DNA of 64,000 nucleotides, from contig JAEWZT010000001.1 in assembly GCA_023458375.1 (NCBI GenBank), positions 1 through 64,000 on the forward strand, read 5' to 3'. The notes under the pieces are model-generated. The model saw only the letters and a list, made by a program, of their open reading frames with translations. It was not told the origin of the DNA and did no database searches. Made by a program: the position numbers and the translations under genes. Below, piece by piece: positions 7,882 through 16,588 of this stretch. Source of the DNA: Bacillota bacterium. Lineage in GTDB: Bacteria; Bacillota; Clostridia; Christensenellales; CAG-314. Position 1 is the stretch's first letter. Each line of letters begins with the position of its first letter.

Positions 7882-10034
7882 AAATGAAAAAACTTTTGAA
7901 CTTTCGCCCCATACCTTTATTTGCGCTTGTGTTTTGCGGCGGCATACTGTCGTCATACGCGCTGTATAGGGGTTATTGGTATTATGCTCTGCCCTTAGCG
8001 GCAATTATAACGGCTTTGCTTGTCTTATTTTTAATTTTAAAAAAGAGAAACCTTATACAAATCCTTTGCCTTTGCCTTGCCGCCTGCATATCCGGCGCCT
8101 GTTGTTTTACCGTTTCGGCAAATGTCATTGAAAACAAAAGAATAGGTAAAGCCGAGGGCGTGCTGACGGGCACCTTTACCGACCTTTCAGACGCGGAGAA
8201 CGGAAGGTATTACCTTAAAGACGCCCAGCTGACAACCGCCCAAGGAGAAATTATCGTTCTTAAAGGAAAAGTTAAGCTTTATCTGTATGAGTGGGGTTGT
8301 TCAACTGAACGAGATTTTGATTTCGCCGCGGGCAATATCGTTTACTGCAATTGTTTTGTTGAAGATATAAACGTTCTTGCCGACGGCGTGGATACTTACA
8401 GTTATGCCGACGGCGTTTATTATATTGCTTACAGCGCTTACGGCGCATACACCCAAAAAGGTAAAAGCACAATAGCCGAAAACGTAAGGGGTTATATCAA
8501 AACAACTTTATACCGCTATATGGAGAGCGAAAACGCCGCCCTAGCTTTGGGCTTGGTTATAGGGGACAGAAGCGGTATGCGCTGGGAAGACAGGGAAGCT
8601 TTTAGGAAAAGCGGGCTTGCCCATGTCTTTTCGGTGTCCGGTTTGCATATAGGCTTTCTTGCAGCCGTCTTTAATTTTATTTTGTCAAAACTCAATGTGC
8701 CCGTTAAAAGGCGGTTTTTTATAGTCATCCTTCCGCTTACCGCCTACGCCTATCTTACGGGGTTTGTTCCGCCCGTAGTGCGCTCGCTTGTTATGACCGT
8801 TGTACTCTTAGGGCTTAGCGCGCTTGGCAAAAAAAGCGATATGCTAACCTCGCTAAGCATTTCCGCGCTTATTATTTTAGCTGTAAAACCTTTGACAATC
8901 TTTGACGCGGGATTTTTGCTTTCAGTCGCGGCGGTATTCGGCATTTGTGCTATCGGCACGCCTTTAAGCCGAATTGTATCGCGCACCGCTTGGAAAAACC
9001 CTGTAAAAAACCTTTTTAACGGCGCATTTGTGAGTTTAGGCGCCGGTGTCGCCACAATTCCCCTTGTAGCCTACTTCTATAACGAAGTGTCTTTAATAAG
9101 TCTGTTTTCAAACCTTATTCTGCTTCCCTTAATAACAGTATGTTTTTTTGCCGTTATTATAGGGCTTATGCCTTTGCCTCTTTTCGGCTATATTCTCTAT
9201 CTGCCCGACAAGGTTATCGAGCTTTTAAGAGCCGTTACAAGCTGGCTTGCGCAGCTGCCTTACGCCGCTCTTTATATTTCCTCAATAGGTTTAGGCGCGT
9301 TATTTTTGTATCTGCTGCTTTTTGTGCTGGGAGGTTACCTTAACACGCGAGGAAGAGGTAAAGCCGCTTTGTGCGCCCTGCTGGCTTTGCTTACGATTTC
9401 GGCAAGTATTTTGTCCGCGCTGCCTAAAAATCCTTATGATTGTCTTTACTATCAAGCTAAATACGACGGCGAAAACATCTTAATAAGCGACGAAGAGGGC
9501 AACGTCAATTACATAACAAGCCTTTCGCAGGAAAACGACTACTATTTTCTTGAAAACTATTTACTTAAATACAAACACAATAAAATTACCGTTTATATTA
9601 CTCACTATGCAGACACAAATGCGGACGTTTTAACACTGCTATTGCAAAGCGGAAAAGCGGCTGTTTATAAAGTCAGCGGTGAGAGCAACGGCGGCGCTGA
9701 CGACGCGGCGTTTGAGCTAAATCAAAACATTGCTCTTTTAAGCCCCCTTGACGAAACCGTTACCGCCGTAAACGAAAGGGGGGTTAAGGGGTTTTTAATT
9801 AAGTTCGGAAAAACTTATCTTTTGCTTGCCCAAAGCGCTTATACCAATGTCAACGCTTTTAACAATGTTTCCGTCGTTATTTCAAAAGTAAACAGCGGCA
9901 AACTTGCCAAAGCATATCAAAATTCCCTTCTGTTTGCTTATACCTACGGCAAAGACGGGGATTATTTTGACCTTAGCGCGGCGGGGGACTTTACATTAAG
10001 GCAAAACAATGGTAAAATAATTTTTATTCCGTAG
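7878..10034 (+). CDS. comEC: ComEC/Rec2 DNA uptake channel
   Basis: 718 residues with an N-terminal hydrophobic region and OB-like DUF4131 domain (about 1-210). The competence domain has HVFSVSGLHIGF near residue 250, then about eight more membrane helices to residue ~510. The last ~200 residues correspond to the metallo-beta-lactamase-like domain found in many ComEC proteins, but the usual HxHxDH is not present; the matching segment reads ITHYADTNADV. The channel moves single-stranded DNA into the cell; the loss of the metal motif suggests the strand-degrading activity is absent or supplied elsewhere. It is coupled to comEA and followed by holA, the usual Firmicutes order. Confidence 0.85.
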   Translation: MKMKKLLNFRPIPLFALVFCGGILSSYALYRGYWYYALPLAAIITALLVLFLILKKRNLIQILCLCLAACISGACCFTVSANVIENKRIGKAEGVLTGTFTDLSDAENGRYYLKDAQLTTAQGEIIVLKGKVKLYLYEWGCSTERDFDFAAGNIVYCNCFVEDINVLADGVDTYSYADGVYYIAYSAYGAYTQKGKSTIAENVRGYIKTTLYRYMESENAALALGLVIGDRSGMRWEDREAFRKSGLAHVFSVSGLHIGFLAAVFNFILSKLNVPVKRRFFIVILPLTAYAYLTGFVPPVVRSLVMTVVLLGLSALGKKSDMLTSLSISALIILAVKPLTIFDAGFLLSVAAVFGICAIGTPLSRIVSRTAWKNPVKNLFNGAFVSLGAGVATIPLVAYFYNEVSLISLFSNLILLPLITVCFFAVIIGLMPLPLFGYILYLPDKVIELLRAVTSWLAQLPYAALYISSIGLGALFLYLLLFVLGGYLNTRGRGKAALCALLALLTISASILSALPKNPYDCLYYQAKYDGENILISDEEGNVNYITSLSQENDYYFLENYLLKYKHNKITVYITHYADTNADVLTLLLQSGKAAVYKVSGESNGGADDAAFELNQNIALLSPLDETVTAVNERGVKGFLIKFGKTYLLLAQSAYTNVNAFNNVSVVISKVNSGKLAKAYQNSLLFAYTYGKDGDYFDLSAAGDFTLRQNNGKIIFIP

Positions 10035-10046
10035 GTTGAAAGGATT

Positions 10047-11036
10047 ATGAAATTTGTCCAATTAAGCGAAAAACTAAATAACGAGTTTTTTCCCTTGCTG
10101 TATATTTACGGCGAGGACGCTTATTTAAGGAGCCGCGCGCAGCAGCTTGTAATTCAAAGCCTAAATATTGAATACCCTGAAATAAACCTTTTAACGTTTG
10201 AACAAGGAGCCTCCTACGACGAAATAATTACCGCCTGCGAAACAGTTGTTTTTTGCAGCGCCAAAAAAGCGGTTGTCGTTAAAGGCACTCCGCCCGATTT
10301 AAGAGGCACAGGGGGAGCGGCGGGGGATAAACTTCCCAAAAGTATTCAAAAAGTAGCTAAATATATTGACGACCCCTATCTTGATTGCTGTCTTATTTTT
10401 AACGACGCAAAGTTTTGCGACTATCCGCTGTCAAAAAGCATTATGGCGGTAGACTGCAATAAGCTGTCAAGGGAAGAGGTTTCAAAATGGGTTAAGGCGC
10501 GCGTTGCGCACAAAAAAAGAACGGTATCACAGGCGGTGGCTACCGCGGTAGCCGACTTTTGTCTTCTGGATATGTCGCGCGTTTATACCGAGACGGAAAA
10601 GCTGCTTTCTTACGCCGCAGAGGGAGAAGAAATTACCCTTGCCGACGTAAATATGCTTGTCAACAAAGATGCCGAATACGTAGTATACGATTTATCAAAC
10701 AGCATAGGCGCAAAAGACAAAGGAAAAACGCTGAATTTACTTGACCAAATGCTGCAAAGCGGGCAAAAACCAAAAGATTTGTTCCGTATGCTATACCGCT
10801 TTTACAGAAGACTTTTTTATGTAAGCATTACTAAGGGAGAAAAAAATGAAATCGCGGCTAATTTGGGCGTTAAAGAGTATGCCCTTACTATGTCGCTTAA
10901 CACCGCCAAACTTCACACGCCTGTGGGACTAAAAAAAGCTATGGACATTTTTTATTCTTACGAAAGCAGAGGCGCGGTGGGAAATATAAAAGGGGAGGAG
11001 CTTCAAACGCTGGTTTTACAGCTTTTGAATTTGTAA
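10047..11036 (+). CDS. holA: DNA polymerase III delta subunit
   Basis: 329 residues; start supported by GAAAGGA. The N-terminus LYIYGEDAYLRSRAQQLV matches the degenerate P-loop region of HolA, and the C-terminal collar domain (DLFRMLYRFYRRLFYV) is also typical. Delta opens the beta sliding clamp within the clamp loader. The position directly after comEC is the common Firmicutes arrangement. Nothing is unusual. Confidence 0.9.
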   Translation: MKFVQLSEKLNNEFFPLLYIYGEDAYLRSRAQQLVIQSLNIEYPEINLLTFEQGASYDEIITACETVVFCSAKKAVVVKGTPPDLRGTGGAAGDKLPKSIQKVAKYIDDPYLDCCLIFNDAKFCDYPLSKSIMAVDCNKLSREEVSKWVKARVAHKKRTVSQAVATAVADFCLLDMSRVYTETEKLLSYAAEGEEITLADVNMLVNKDAEYVVYDLSNSIGAKDKGKTLNLLDQMLQSGQKPKDLFRMLYRFYRRLFYVSITKGEKNEIAANLGVKEYALTMSLNTAKLHTPVGLKKAMDIFYSYESRGAVGNIKGEELQTLVLQLLNL

Positions 11037-11038
11037 AA

Positions 11039-11575
11039 ATGTTTGAAAAATTAAAAAATAACTACGCATTGTCTAGCTGGCTTGCAAGGGGCGCATATGT
11101 TTTGCTTTACGTCTTTGCAATGTGGCGCGTTTCGCAAAGCTTTTTGACCGCTTACGGAGAACAGTTGGCTATCGTGCCCACAATTTGGACGGCGCTGCTC
11201 GTATCGCTTCTTGCGGGAATTATAGCCTTGATTTTTATTCCTTTTTTTACAGGCTTCATTTTAAATTTTTTGCGCTTTTTCTTTTTGCCCCGCCAAGAAT
11301 TTGCATTGATAGTCGTCATATTCCTTGCGATTAAGAATTTAATACTGGGCGCGTTAAACTGCCTTTATTTTATTACTCCGGTAATTATGGCGTGGGGGCA
11401 AATCGCTTTTCCCGTGCTGGCTTTTTTAATAAGTGGCATTTTGTTTTTTATAACCGTCAAAAAATGCTACCTAAACAACAAAACCTCCCTGCATTTTTTC
11501 AAAACGCTTGTCATTTTCTTTTGCGTTCTAAGCGTGCTTTCGGTAATTCAGGGTATCGTAATTTTTGGGGTGTGA
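11039..11575 (+). CDS. Unknown multi-pass membrane protein
   Basis: 178 residues starting 3 nt after holA. About five transmembrane helices (roughly 12-30, 43-75, 85-105, 115-140, 153-177) and few charged residues outside the N-terminus (MFEKLKNN). I do not recognise a family or a catalytic motif. It is followed one base later by a secreted M28 peptidase, so the two are probably co-expressed and could work together at the membrane, but no function can be assigned. Confidence 0.75.
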   Translation: MFEKLKNNYALSSWLARGAYVLLYVFAMWRVSQSFLTAYGEQLAIVPTIWTALLVSLLAGIIALIFIPFFTGFILNFLRFFFLPRQEFALIVVIFLAIKNLILGALNCLYFITPVIMAWGQIAFPVLAFLISGILFFITVKKCYLNNKTSLHFFKTLVIFFCVLSVLSVIQGIVIFGV

Positions 11576-11576
11576 T

Positions 11577-12803
11577 ATGAAATTAAAAAGATTTTTTACC
11601 TTAATATTAGCTTTTGCGCTTTGTATCGCAATTTTTGCGCCCTCTGCCGCAATGGCGCAGAGTTCGCAAACGCTTATGGAAAATTACGATTCCTACGCGG
11701 TTTTCAGCCAGTTTATTGAAGCTAACCCTTCCCGCGTAGCGGGCACAGTCGGCGAAAATTACGCCGCTAATTGGATTTATACTGTTCTTAACGGTTTTGG
11801 TTATGACGTCAGAATGCAAACATTTACTTATTTTGACGGCTCTTCAACTCAGATGTCCCAAAATGTAGCGGCGCGTATGGACAACGGAAAGGAATACGAC
11901 ATAATCATAGGGGCGCATTACGACTGCGCGGCGATAGGCGAGGGCGCAGACGACAACGCAAGCGGGGTTACGGCGCTGCTTCTTACGGCGTATGCGCTTA
12001 AAGACGTAAAAAACCTGCCCTACAATATAGTTATTGTAGCTTTCGGCGCGGAAGAGCCGGGGCTTTTCGGCTCAACTTATTATGTTAAGCAAATGGGAGA
12101 AAAGTCAAAAGCCTCAACTGCCATGATGATAAACTTTGATTCAATAGGAATGGGCGACTACCTTTATATATACGGCGAAGACGTAAAAACGGAATACGCA
12201 AGCACTTTTCTTGCCGCCGCTCAAAATTATTATTCTTTTAAAGGATATGAGCAAAAAGTTTACGCTAAACCGCTGGGCAAAGGTATTATGATGAATATCC
12301 AAGTGCAATTCAGCACCGTTTATCCTTATTACCAAACGGCGCAGGCAAGCGACCATTCGCCTTTCAGGGCGGAGGGTATCGCCACTACGTTTTTCTTTGC
12401 GGGCAATTATTCCACTTCAACTTTGGGCTACGTTCAAAGCCAAAACCAAGCCTTTAACGTAATGCACACCAAAGACGACACAGCGGAATATATTGCTCAA
12501 AACAGGGGGATAGATTTCGCGCAGAAAATAGAAATTGTTTCTTCAACAGTCGTTAATGTGTTGACAAATTCCGCTTTTGAGAATATCATTATTAACGCGC
12601 GGCAAGAACTGGTGCCAGATTTTTGGTTGTCCGTTTGGCCCGCCGCAATCATAGTGTTCTTTTTGGTAGTAGGCGTAATTATTTTCAGCGTGCTTTACCT
12701 GAAAAAACTCAACAAGCGCTCCTTAATTGAAGATGTTGAGGTAAAGACGGAAAAAGTGTTTAAGGCTCAAAGCGGAGAGGACATTTACGATTTTTTAAAA
12801 TAG
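11577..12803 (+). CDS. Membrane-anchored M28-family aminopeptidase
   Basis: 408 residues. A signal peptide (MKLKRFFTLILAFALCIAIF, then APSAAMAQ) precedes an M28 zinc-peptidase domain. The metal ligands are seen as GAHYDC, DDNASGV, EEPGLFGS, NFDSIG and SDHSPF. A C-terminal transmembrane helix (about 347-368) and short cytoplasmic tail follow, so the enzyme faces outward and is tethered. It likely trims N-terminal residues from peptides. The ATG at 11577 is chosen over an upstream TTG in the preceding gene because it starts the signal peptide. The substrate is unknown. Confidence 0.85.
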   Translation: MKLKRFFTLILAFALCIAIFAPSAAMAQSSQTLMENYDSYAVFSQFIEANPSRVAGTVGENYAANWIYTVLNGFGYDVRMQTFTYFDGSSTQMSQNVAARMDNGKEYDIIIGAHYDCAAIGEGADDNASGVTALLLTAYALKDVKNLPYNIVIVAFGAEEPGLFGSTYYVKQMGEKSKASTAMMINFDSIGMGDYLYIYGEDVKTEYASTFLAAAQNYYSFKGYEQKVYAKPLGKGIMMNIQVQFSTVYPYYQTAQASDHSPFRAEGIATTFFFAGNYSTSTLGYVQSQNQAFNVMHTKDDTAEYIAQNRGIDFAQKIEIVSSTVVNVLTNSAFENIIINARQELVPDFWLSVWPAAIIVFFLVVGVIIFSVLYLKKLNKRSLIEDVEVKTEKVFKAQSGEDIYDFLK

Positions 12804-12809
12804 CTTTGT

Positions 12810-12886
12810 CAGGGTGTAGCGCAGTTTGGTAGCGCGCTTGAATGGGGTTCAAGAGGTCGCAAGTTCAATTCTTGTCACCCTGACCA
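12810..12886 (+). tRNA. tRNA-Pro (anticodon GGG)
   Basis: A 77-nt cloverleaf. The acceptor stem CAGGGTG/CACCCTG is complete, the D-arm has GTAGCGCAGTTTGGTAGCGC, and the anticodon stem CTTGA/TCAAG frames the loop ATGGGGT (anticodon GGG, reading CCC and CCT). The T-loop TTCAATT follows, and the 3' CCA is encoded. Confidence 0.95.
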
Positions 12887-12887
12887 C

Positions 12888-12957
12888 TTTTTCCCCTTTT
12901 GGGGGAAAACCACAAGGTTCCTAAACCGCAGTTTTTCGCGGTTTAGGGGCTTTTTTG
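12888..12957 (+). terminator. Terminators after the tRNA
   Basis: A first hairpin pairs TTTTTCCCC with GGGGGAAAA (12888-12909). A second, stronger one pairs CCTAAACCGC (12920-12929) with GCGGTTTAGG (12938-12947) and ends in GGCTTTTTTG. Confidence 0.8.
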
Positions 12958-13194
12958 TTTCCGTCTTTTATTGTAATTTGCCTGTTTGCGCTAAACCTTT
13001 AAGTAGTATTCTTGTAATTTTTATATCTTTAAATTGATTGAAAAAAGTTAATACAGTTAAAGTCAAAATCGTAAACTTAAAAAACTTTTTCCCGCAAAAA
13101 TTTAAATTCTATTTTTGCTTGAAATATGATTTGAAAGCAGACTTTGCGGTATTAAAAACTCAAAACATTCAAAATTAAAAGAACTATGTAAATA

Positions 13195-13223
13195 TTGACT
13201 GTAAGGCATAAAAATGCTATACT
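13195..13223 (+). promoter_or_regulatory. Promoter of yggS-lspA-rluD, placed for a leaderless mRNA
   Basis: TTGACT (13195-13200), exactly 17 bp, TATACT (13218-13223). The yggS ATG is at 13232, so the expected start of transcription (13229-13232) falls on or within three bases of the start codon. Confidence 0.7.
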
Positions 13224-13231
13224 CTTTTAAT

Positions 13232-13891
13232 ATGAAAGAAGCAATTTTTTCTATTAAACGTGAAATTGAAAATGCGCGTATCCTTTGCGGCAAAGAAGAA
13301 AAAGTTTGGCTTGTAGCCGCCGCAAAAAGCAGAAGCGCCGAGGAGATTACCCAAGCGCTTAGTTTAGGGTGCGACGCGGCGGGGGAAAACCGCGTGCAGG
13401 AGCTTACAGAAAAGTTCCCCCTCGTGCGCAACGGCAGTTTTCATTTTATCGGAACGCTTCAACGCAACAAGGTCAAGTATTTGACTGGCAAGGTCAGTTT
13501 GATTCAATCGGTTGACAGTTTTGAACTGGCGCAGGAAATCGACAAACGCTGGGAAAAAACAGGGGATATAATTAACGTTTTAATTGAAGTAAATATCGGG
13601 CGCGAGCCTCAAAAAGGCGGAGTTGCGGAAGAGGAGCTTGACGCGCTTATTAAGTTTATCTTGACGAAAAGTCATTTGCGCCTAAGGGGTTTTATGGCGG
13701 TTTTGCCGATAGGGGCGCCAAAAGAACTATATTTGTCTATGCGCGCTCTTTACGAGAAGACCAAAGCGGGCTTAAATCTGCCTTACTTTGACATTTTATC
13801 TATGGGAATGACTGACGATTACAAAATTGCCGTAGCCTGCGGCTCAAATATGGTGCGTATAGGCAGGGGCATATTCGGAGAAAGAAAATGA
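13232..13891 (+). CDS. yggS: YggS-family PLP-binding protein (PLP homeostasis)
   Basis: 219 residues. VAAAKSRSAEEI holds the PLP lysine, followed by GENRVQE, HFIGTLQRNKVKYL, SVDS, VNIGREPQKGG and MGMTDDY, the conserved blocks of the YggS/PLPBP fold-type III barrel. The protein buffers pyridoxal 5'-phosphate and has no known catalytic turnover. The start MKEAIFSIKREI matches the family N-terminus. A start 18 nt earlier lies inside the -10 element and is unlikely. It heads an operon with lspA (4-bp overlap). Confidence 0.9.
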   Translation: MKEAIFSIKREIENARILCGKEEKVWLVAAAKSRSAEEITQALSLGCDAAGENRVQELTEKFPLVRNGSFHFIGTLQRNKVKYLTGKVSLIQSVDSFELAQEIDKRWEKTGDIINVLIEVNIGREPQKGGVAEEELDALIKFILTKSHLRLRGFMAVLPIGAPKELYLSMRALYEKTKAGLNLPYFDILSMGMTDDYKIAVACGSNMVRIGRGIFGERK

Positions 13892-14424
13892 ATAAATGGA
13901 AAAAATCAACGTTGATTATCGTTGTGCTTGCAATAATTATTGCGGGTGTCGCGGCAGACTTACTTTCAAAGGCGCTAATGGAAAGTCTTAAAACCCAAGG
14001 AAAACTTCCACATTATTTTTTCGGCACCGTAGGTTTTGTTTGGAGAGAAAACGCCGGCGGGGCATGGAGTATTTTTGAAAGTTTCAGCGGTAAAAACGTC
14101 TTGTTTTTTATCATTACGCTTTTAGGCATCCCATTGTTTTTGGGACTGCTGTTTATCGGCAGAAAAAAAAGCGTAATAGGCATTGTTGGTTACTCTGCGG
14201 CAGTGGCGGGCACGCTTGGCAACGCCTTTGACAGATTAACGCGGGGCGCTGAGTTTTATTCGGGGCGGGTGCGCGATTTTTTAAGCATCGGCGACTGGTT
14301 TCCCGTTTTCAATATCGCAGACTCGCTGCTTGTCGGGGGAGTTATTTGCATAATCTTAGCCATAATGTTTTTTGATGACGACAGCTTTATCGTCAGCCTT
14401 AAAAAAGAAAAAAAGAATAAATGA
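13888..14424 (+). CDS. lspA: Signal peptidase II (prolipoprotein signal peptidase)
   Basis: 178 residues with four transmembrane helices. The catalytic aspartates are in GNAFDRL and FNIADS, and VRDFL lies between them. It cleaves the signal peptide of diacylglyceryl-modified lipoproteins in the cytoplasmic membrane. A 4-bp overlap with both neighbours and the position before rluD are typical of Firmicutes. Confidence 0.93.
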   Translation: MNKWKKSTLIIVVLAIIIAGVAADLLSKALMESLKTQGKLPHYFFGTVGFVWRENAGGAWSIFESFSGKNVLFFIITLLGIPLFLGLLFIGRKKSVIGIVGYSAAVAGTLGNAFDRLTRGAEFYSGRVRDFLSIGDWFPVFNIADSLLVGGVICIILAIMFFDDDSFIVSLKKEKKNK

Positions 14425-15335
14425 AAATAAAACTGGTAATTGAAGACTTTGAGGGGGAAAGGCTTGACTTTGCCGTCGCGTCTTCACTTGACGGATTTTC
14501 CCGCTCGCGCGTTGCCGGTCTCATAAAAGGCGGGTTCCTTTCTCTTAACGGCGAAAGGGGAATTAAGGCGAGCAAAACCGTTAAAGAGGGGGACGTGGTG
14601 GAAATTGACGCGCAGGAGCCTCAAATTCTGCCCTTAGAGCCGCAAGACATACCCGTCGACATTGTTTACCAGGACGAATATCTTGCCGTAGTCAACAAGC
14701 CTCAGGGGCTTACCGTCCACCCCGCAAACGGAATTTACAAAGACACCTTGGTCAACGCGCTGCTCTTCCGCTTTAAGGATTTAAGCGGTATTAACGGCGT
14801 TTTGCGCCCCGGCATAGTCCACCGCCTTGACAAGGACACGTCGGGGTTGATGGTCGTTGCCAAATGCGACGCCGCCCACATTTCCCTTGCGGCTCAAATT
14901 CAGTCAAAAGAATGTAAAAGGGTTTATTTTGCTTTACTTGAAGGCGTATTAAAAAGTGACGGCGGAAAAATAGATAAACCTCTTGGACGCGCCGCCCAAG
15001 ACAGAACGAAAATGGCGATAGACCCGATGGGAAAAAACGCAGTAACGCATTATACTGTTTTGCGCCGATACGCAAAAAACACGCTTGTGCGCTTTGAACT
15101 TGAAACGGGCAGAACGCATCAGATACGCGTTCACGCGAAATATTTAGGGTTTCCCGTGGTGGGGGACAAAGCTTACGGATTTAAAAATCAACGCTTTAAA
15201 CTCGACGGGCAACTGCTGCATTCGCAAAGTATAACCTTTACGCATCCGCGAAGCAATGAAATAATGACCTTTACGGCGCCCTTGCCGCCCTACTTTGAAA
15301 GGATACTAAGCATAGTTGAAAAGGATCAAATATGA
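14421..15335 (+). CDS. rluD: RluD-family 23S rRNA pseudouridine synthase
   Basis: 304 residues. An N-terminal S4 RNA-binding domain (about 12-75) precedes the RluA/RluD catalytic domain with HRLDKDTSGL, where the Asp is the nucleophile, then the GRTHQIRVH motif. It isomerises uridines in rRNA. In Firmicutes the gene between lspA and pyrR/pyrB is normally this one (ylyB). The overlap with the next gene is 4 bp. Confidence 0.9.
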   Translation: MKIKLVIEDFEGERLDFAVASSLDGFSRSRVAGLIKGGFLSLNGERGIKASKTVKEGDVVEIDAQEPQILPLEPQDIPVDIVYQDEYLAVVNKPQGLTVHPANGIYKDTLVNALLFRFKDLSGINGVLRPGIVHRLDKDTSGLMVVAKCDAAHISLAAQIQSKECKRVYFALLEGVLKSDGGKIDKPLGRAAQDRTKMAIDPMGKNAVTHYTVLRRYAKNTLVRFELETGRTHQIRVHAKYLGFPVVGDKAYGFKNQRFKLDGQLLHSQSITFTHPRSNEIMTFTAPLPPYFERILSIVEKDQI

Positions 15336-16177
15336 AAGACTTTTTAAGCCTTAAACAGCTCAACAGAAAGGAAATAAGGCAGGTTTTAGACGTTGCCGCC
15401 GAAATGAGGCGCATGCTTTCGGCAAAACACAAAAAAGCGCCCCACCTTGCGGGCAGGACAATGGTGCATTTATGCGAAGAGCAGACGGTTTTTAACACCG
15501 CTGCATCACTTGCTTACGGTTATTTGGGAGGGACTTCCTACGATATGCCCTCTCCCGACGACTTTATTGAGCGCGCAAGGTTTCTTGACGCCGCGGGCGT
15601 AAGCTTGATTTGCTTTCAGCAGGACAACTTTTCTTTAATTGAACGCGCCGCTTCGCAAGTTGCCTGCCAAACATTAAACGGAGGCTCAAAGTTTACAAAC
15701 CCTTTGCTTGCCCTTTCTGTTTTAGCGGGAATTGAGCATTATTGCGACAGGCTGGGCAATCTAAACGTGCTTTTGGCGGGTAATAGAGAACAAAGCTTTG
15801 TAGCCGAACTGTCATACGCTTTAAACTTATTTGAAAGCGCTCTTTGCGCCTTTACGCCCCTTGACGCAACTCCTTTTACTCAAAAAGAATTTGTTGCGGC
15901 TTATAAAGATATTAATACCGCGTTTGAAGGAATTGACGCCATAATTGACTTAGGCTTAGAAAAGTATTCTTCCGCCGAAACTTACTACGGCTCAAAAGCA
16001 GGCATAAAAAAATCGCTGATGGACAAGGCGAGAGTTGACGCGCCGCTGTTTTTTGCGCGCTCCGTCGCCGACGAAAAAGGTCAGACGGTTCCCTACGCTT
16101 TTTCCGCGGCAGACAGGCAATACCAAGATTATCTTGCCGTTTTAATGTCAGTCATTTATATTTTCTTTAAAAACTAA
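15332..16177 (+). CDS. Aspartate/ornithine carbamoyltransferase-like pseudoenzyme
   Basis: 281 residues, shorter than PyrB (about 305). The overall ATCase/OTCase plan is recognisable: MKDFLSLKQLNRKEI start, then LAGRTMVHL, YLGGTSY, LNGGS and LNVLLAGN. The carbamoyl-phosphate signature STRTR is replaced by QTVFN (51-55), and the HPTQ motif by NPLL (123-126). These changes remove the arginines, histidine and glutamine that bind and polarise carbamoyl phosphate, so transcarbamoylase activity is not expected. It sits exactly where pyrB follows lspA-rluD in Firmicutes, but without pyrR or other pyr genes. The open frame and normal codon use argue for a kept, repurposed protein and not a dying gene. 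Confidence 0.75.
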   Translation: MKDFLSLKQLNRKEIRQVLDVAAEMRRMLSAKHKKAPHLAGRTMVHLCEEQTVFNTAASLAYGYLGGTSYDMPSPDDFIERARFLDAAGVSLICFQQDNFSLIERAASQVACQTLNGGSKFTNPLLALSVLAGIEHYCDRLGNLNVLLAGNREQSFVAELSYALNLFESALCAFTPLDATPFTQKEFVAAYKDINTAFEGIDAIIDLGLEKYSSAETYYGSKAGIKKSLMDKARVDAPLFFARSVADEKGQTVPYAFSAADRQYQDYLAVLMSVIYIFFKN

Positions 16178-16588
16178 TATTTATTTTGCATAATCGTGGC
16201 AAAGCTTGCCGATGTTTTGCAAGGTAGTATATTTGAGTAATCGGCATTTAAGTTTGCGCCTTTGCCTGACGGCATAGAGATTTTAAGTCAAATCAAACAA
16301 AAAATAATATTAGGGCGCTGTTAGCGCTTTTTTAATGCTTAAAAATTGCTATCTAGATTACAAAATACAATAAAAAGTTATTTTTTAAATGTTAAATGTC
16401 ATTAAATAAAAAAAGGGGCTTGAAATTATTACAAAATGTGCTACATTTGTTATAGCTATCTTCTTTATTGACCTTTTTCTTCTTTTTTCTATTTAAGTCG
16501 CGCCTAGGGTAAGGCGCGACTTTTTTTGTAGTAAAAGCAATGTTTTAAGTTTGGTTTACTTATGAACAAACAATTTGACAGAGGCGCC
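16178..16588. other. Convergent intergenic region with two terminators
   Basis: No gene seen. It contains a short hairpin GCGCT-GTT-AGCGC with a T-run (16315-16333) for the plus-strand operon, and a strong stem at 16496-16521. The rest is A+T-rich without recognisable features. Confidence 0.5.
16496..16528. terminator. Bidirectional terminator between convergent genes
   Basis: AGTCGCGCCT (16496-16505) pairs perfectly with AGGCGCGACT (16512-16521), followed by T7. It serves the plus-strand operon and, in reverse, rqcH. Confidence 0.8.
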
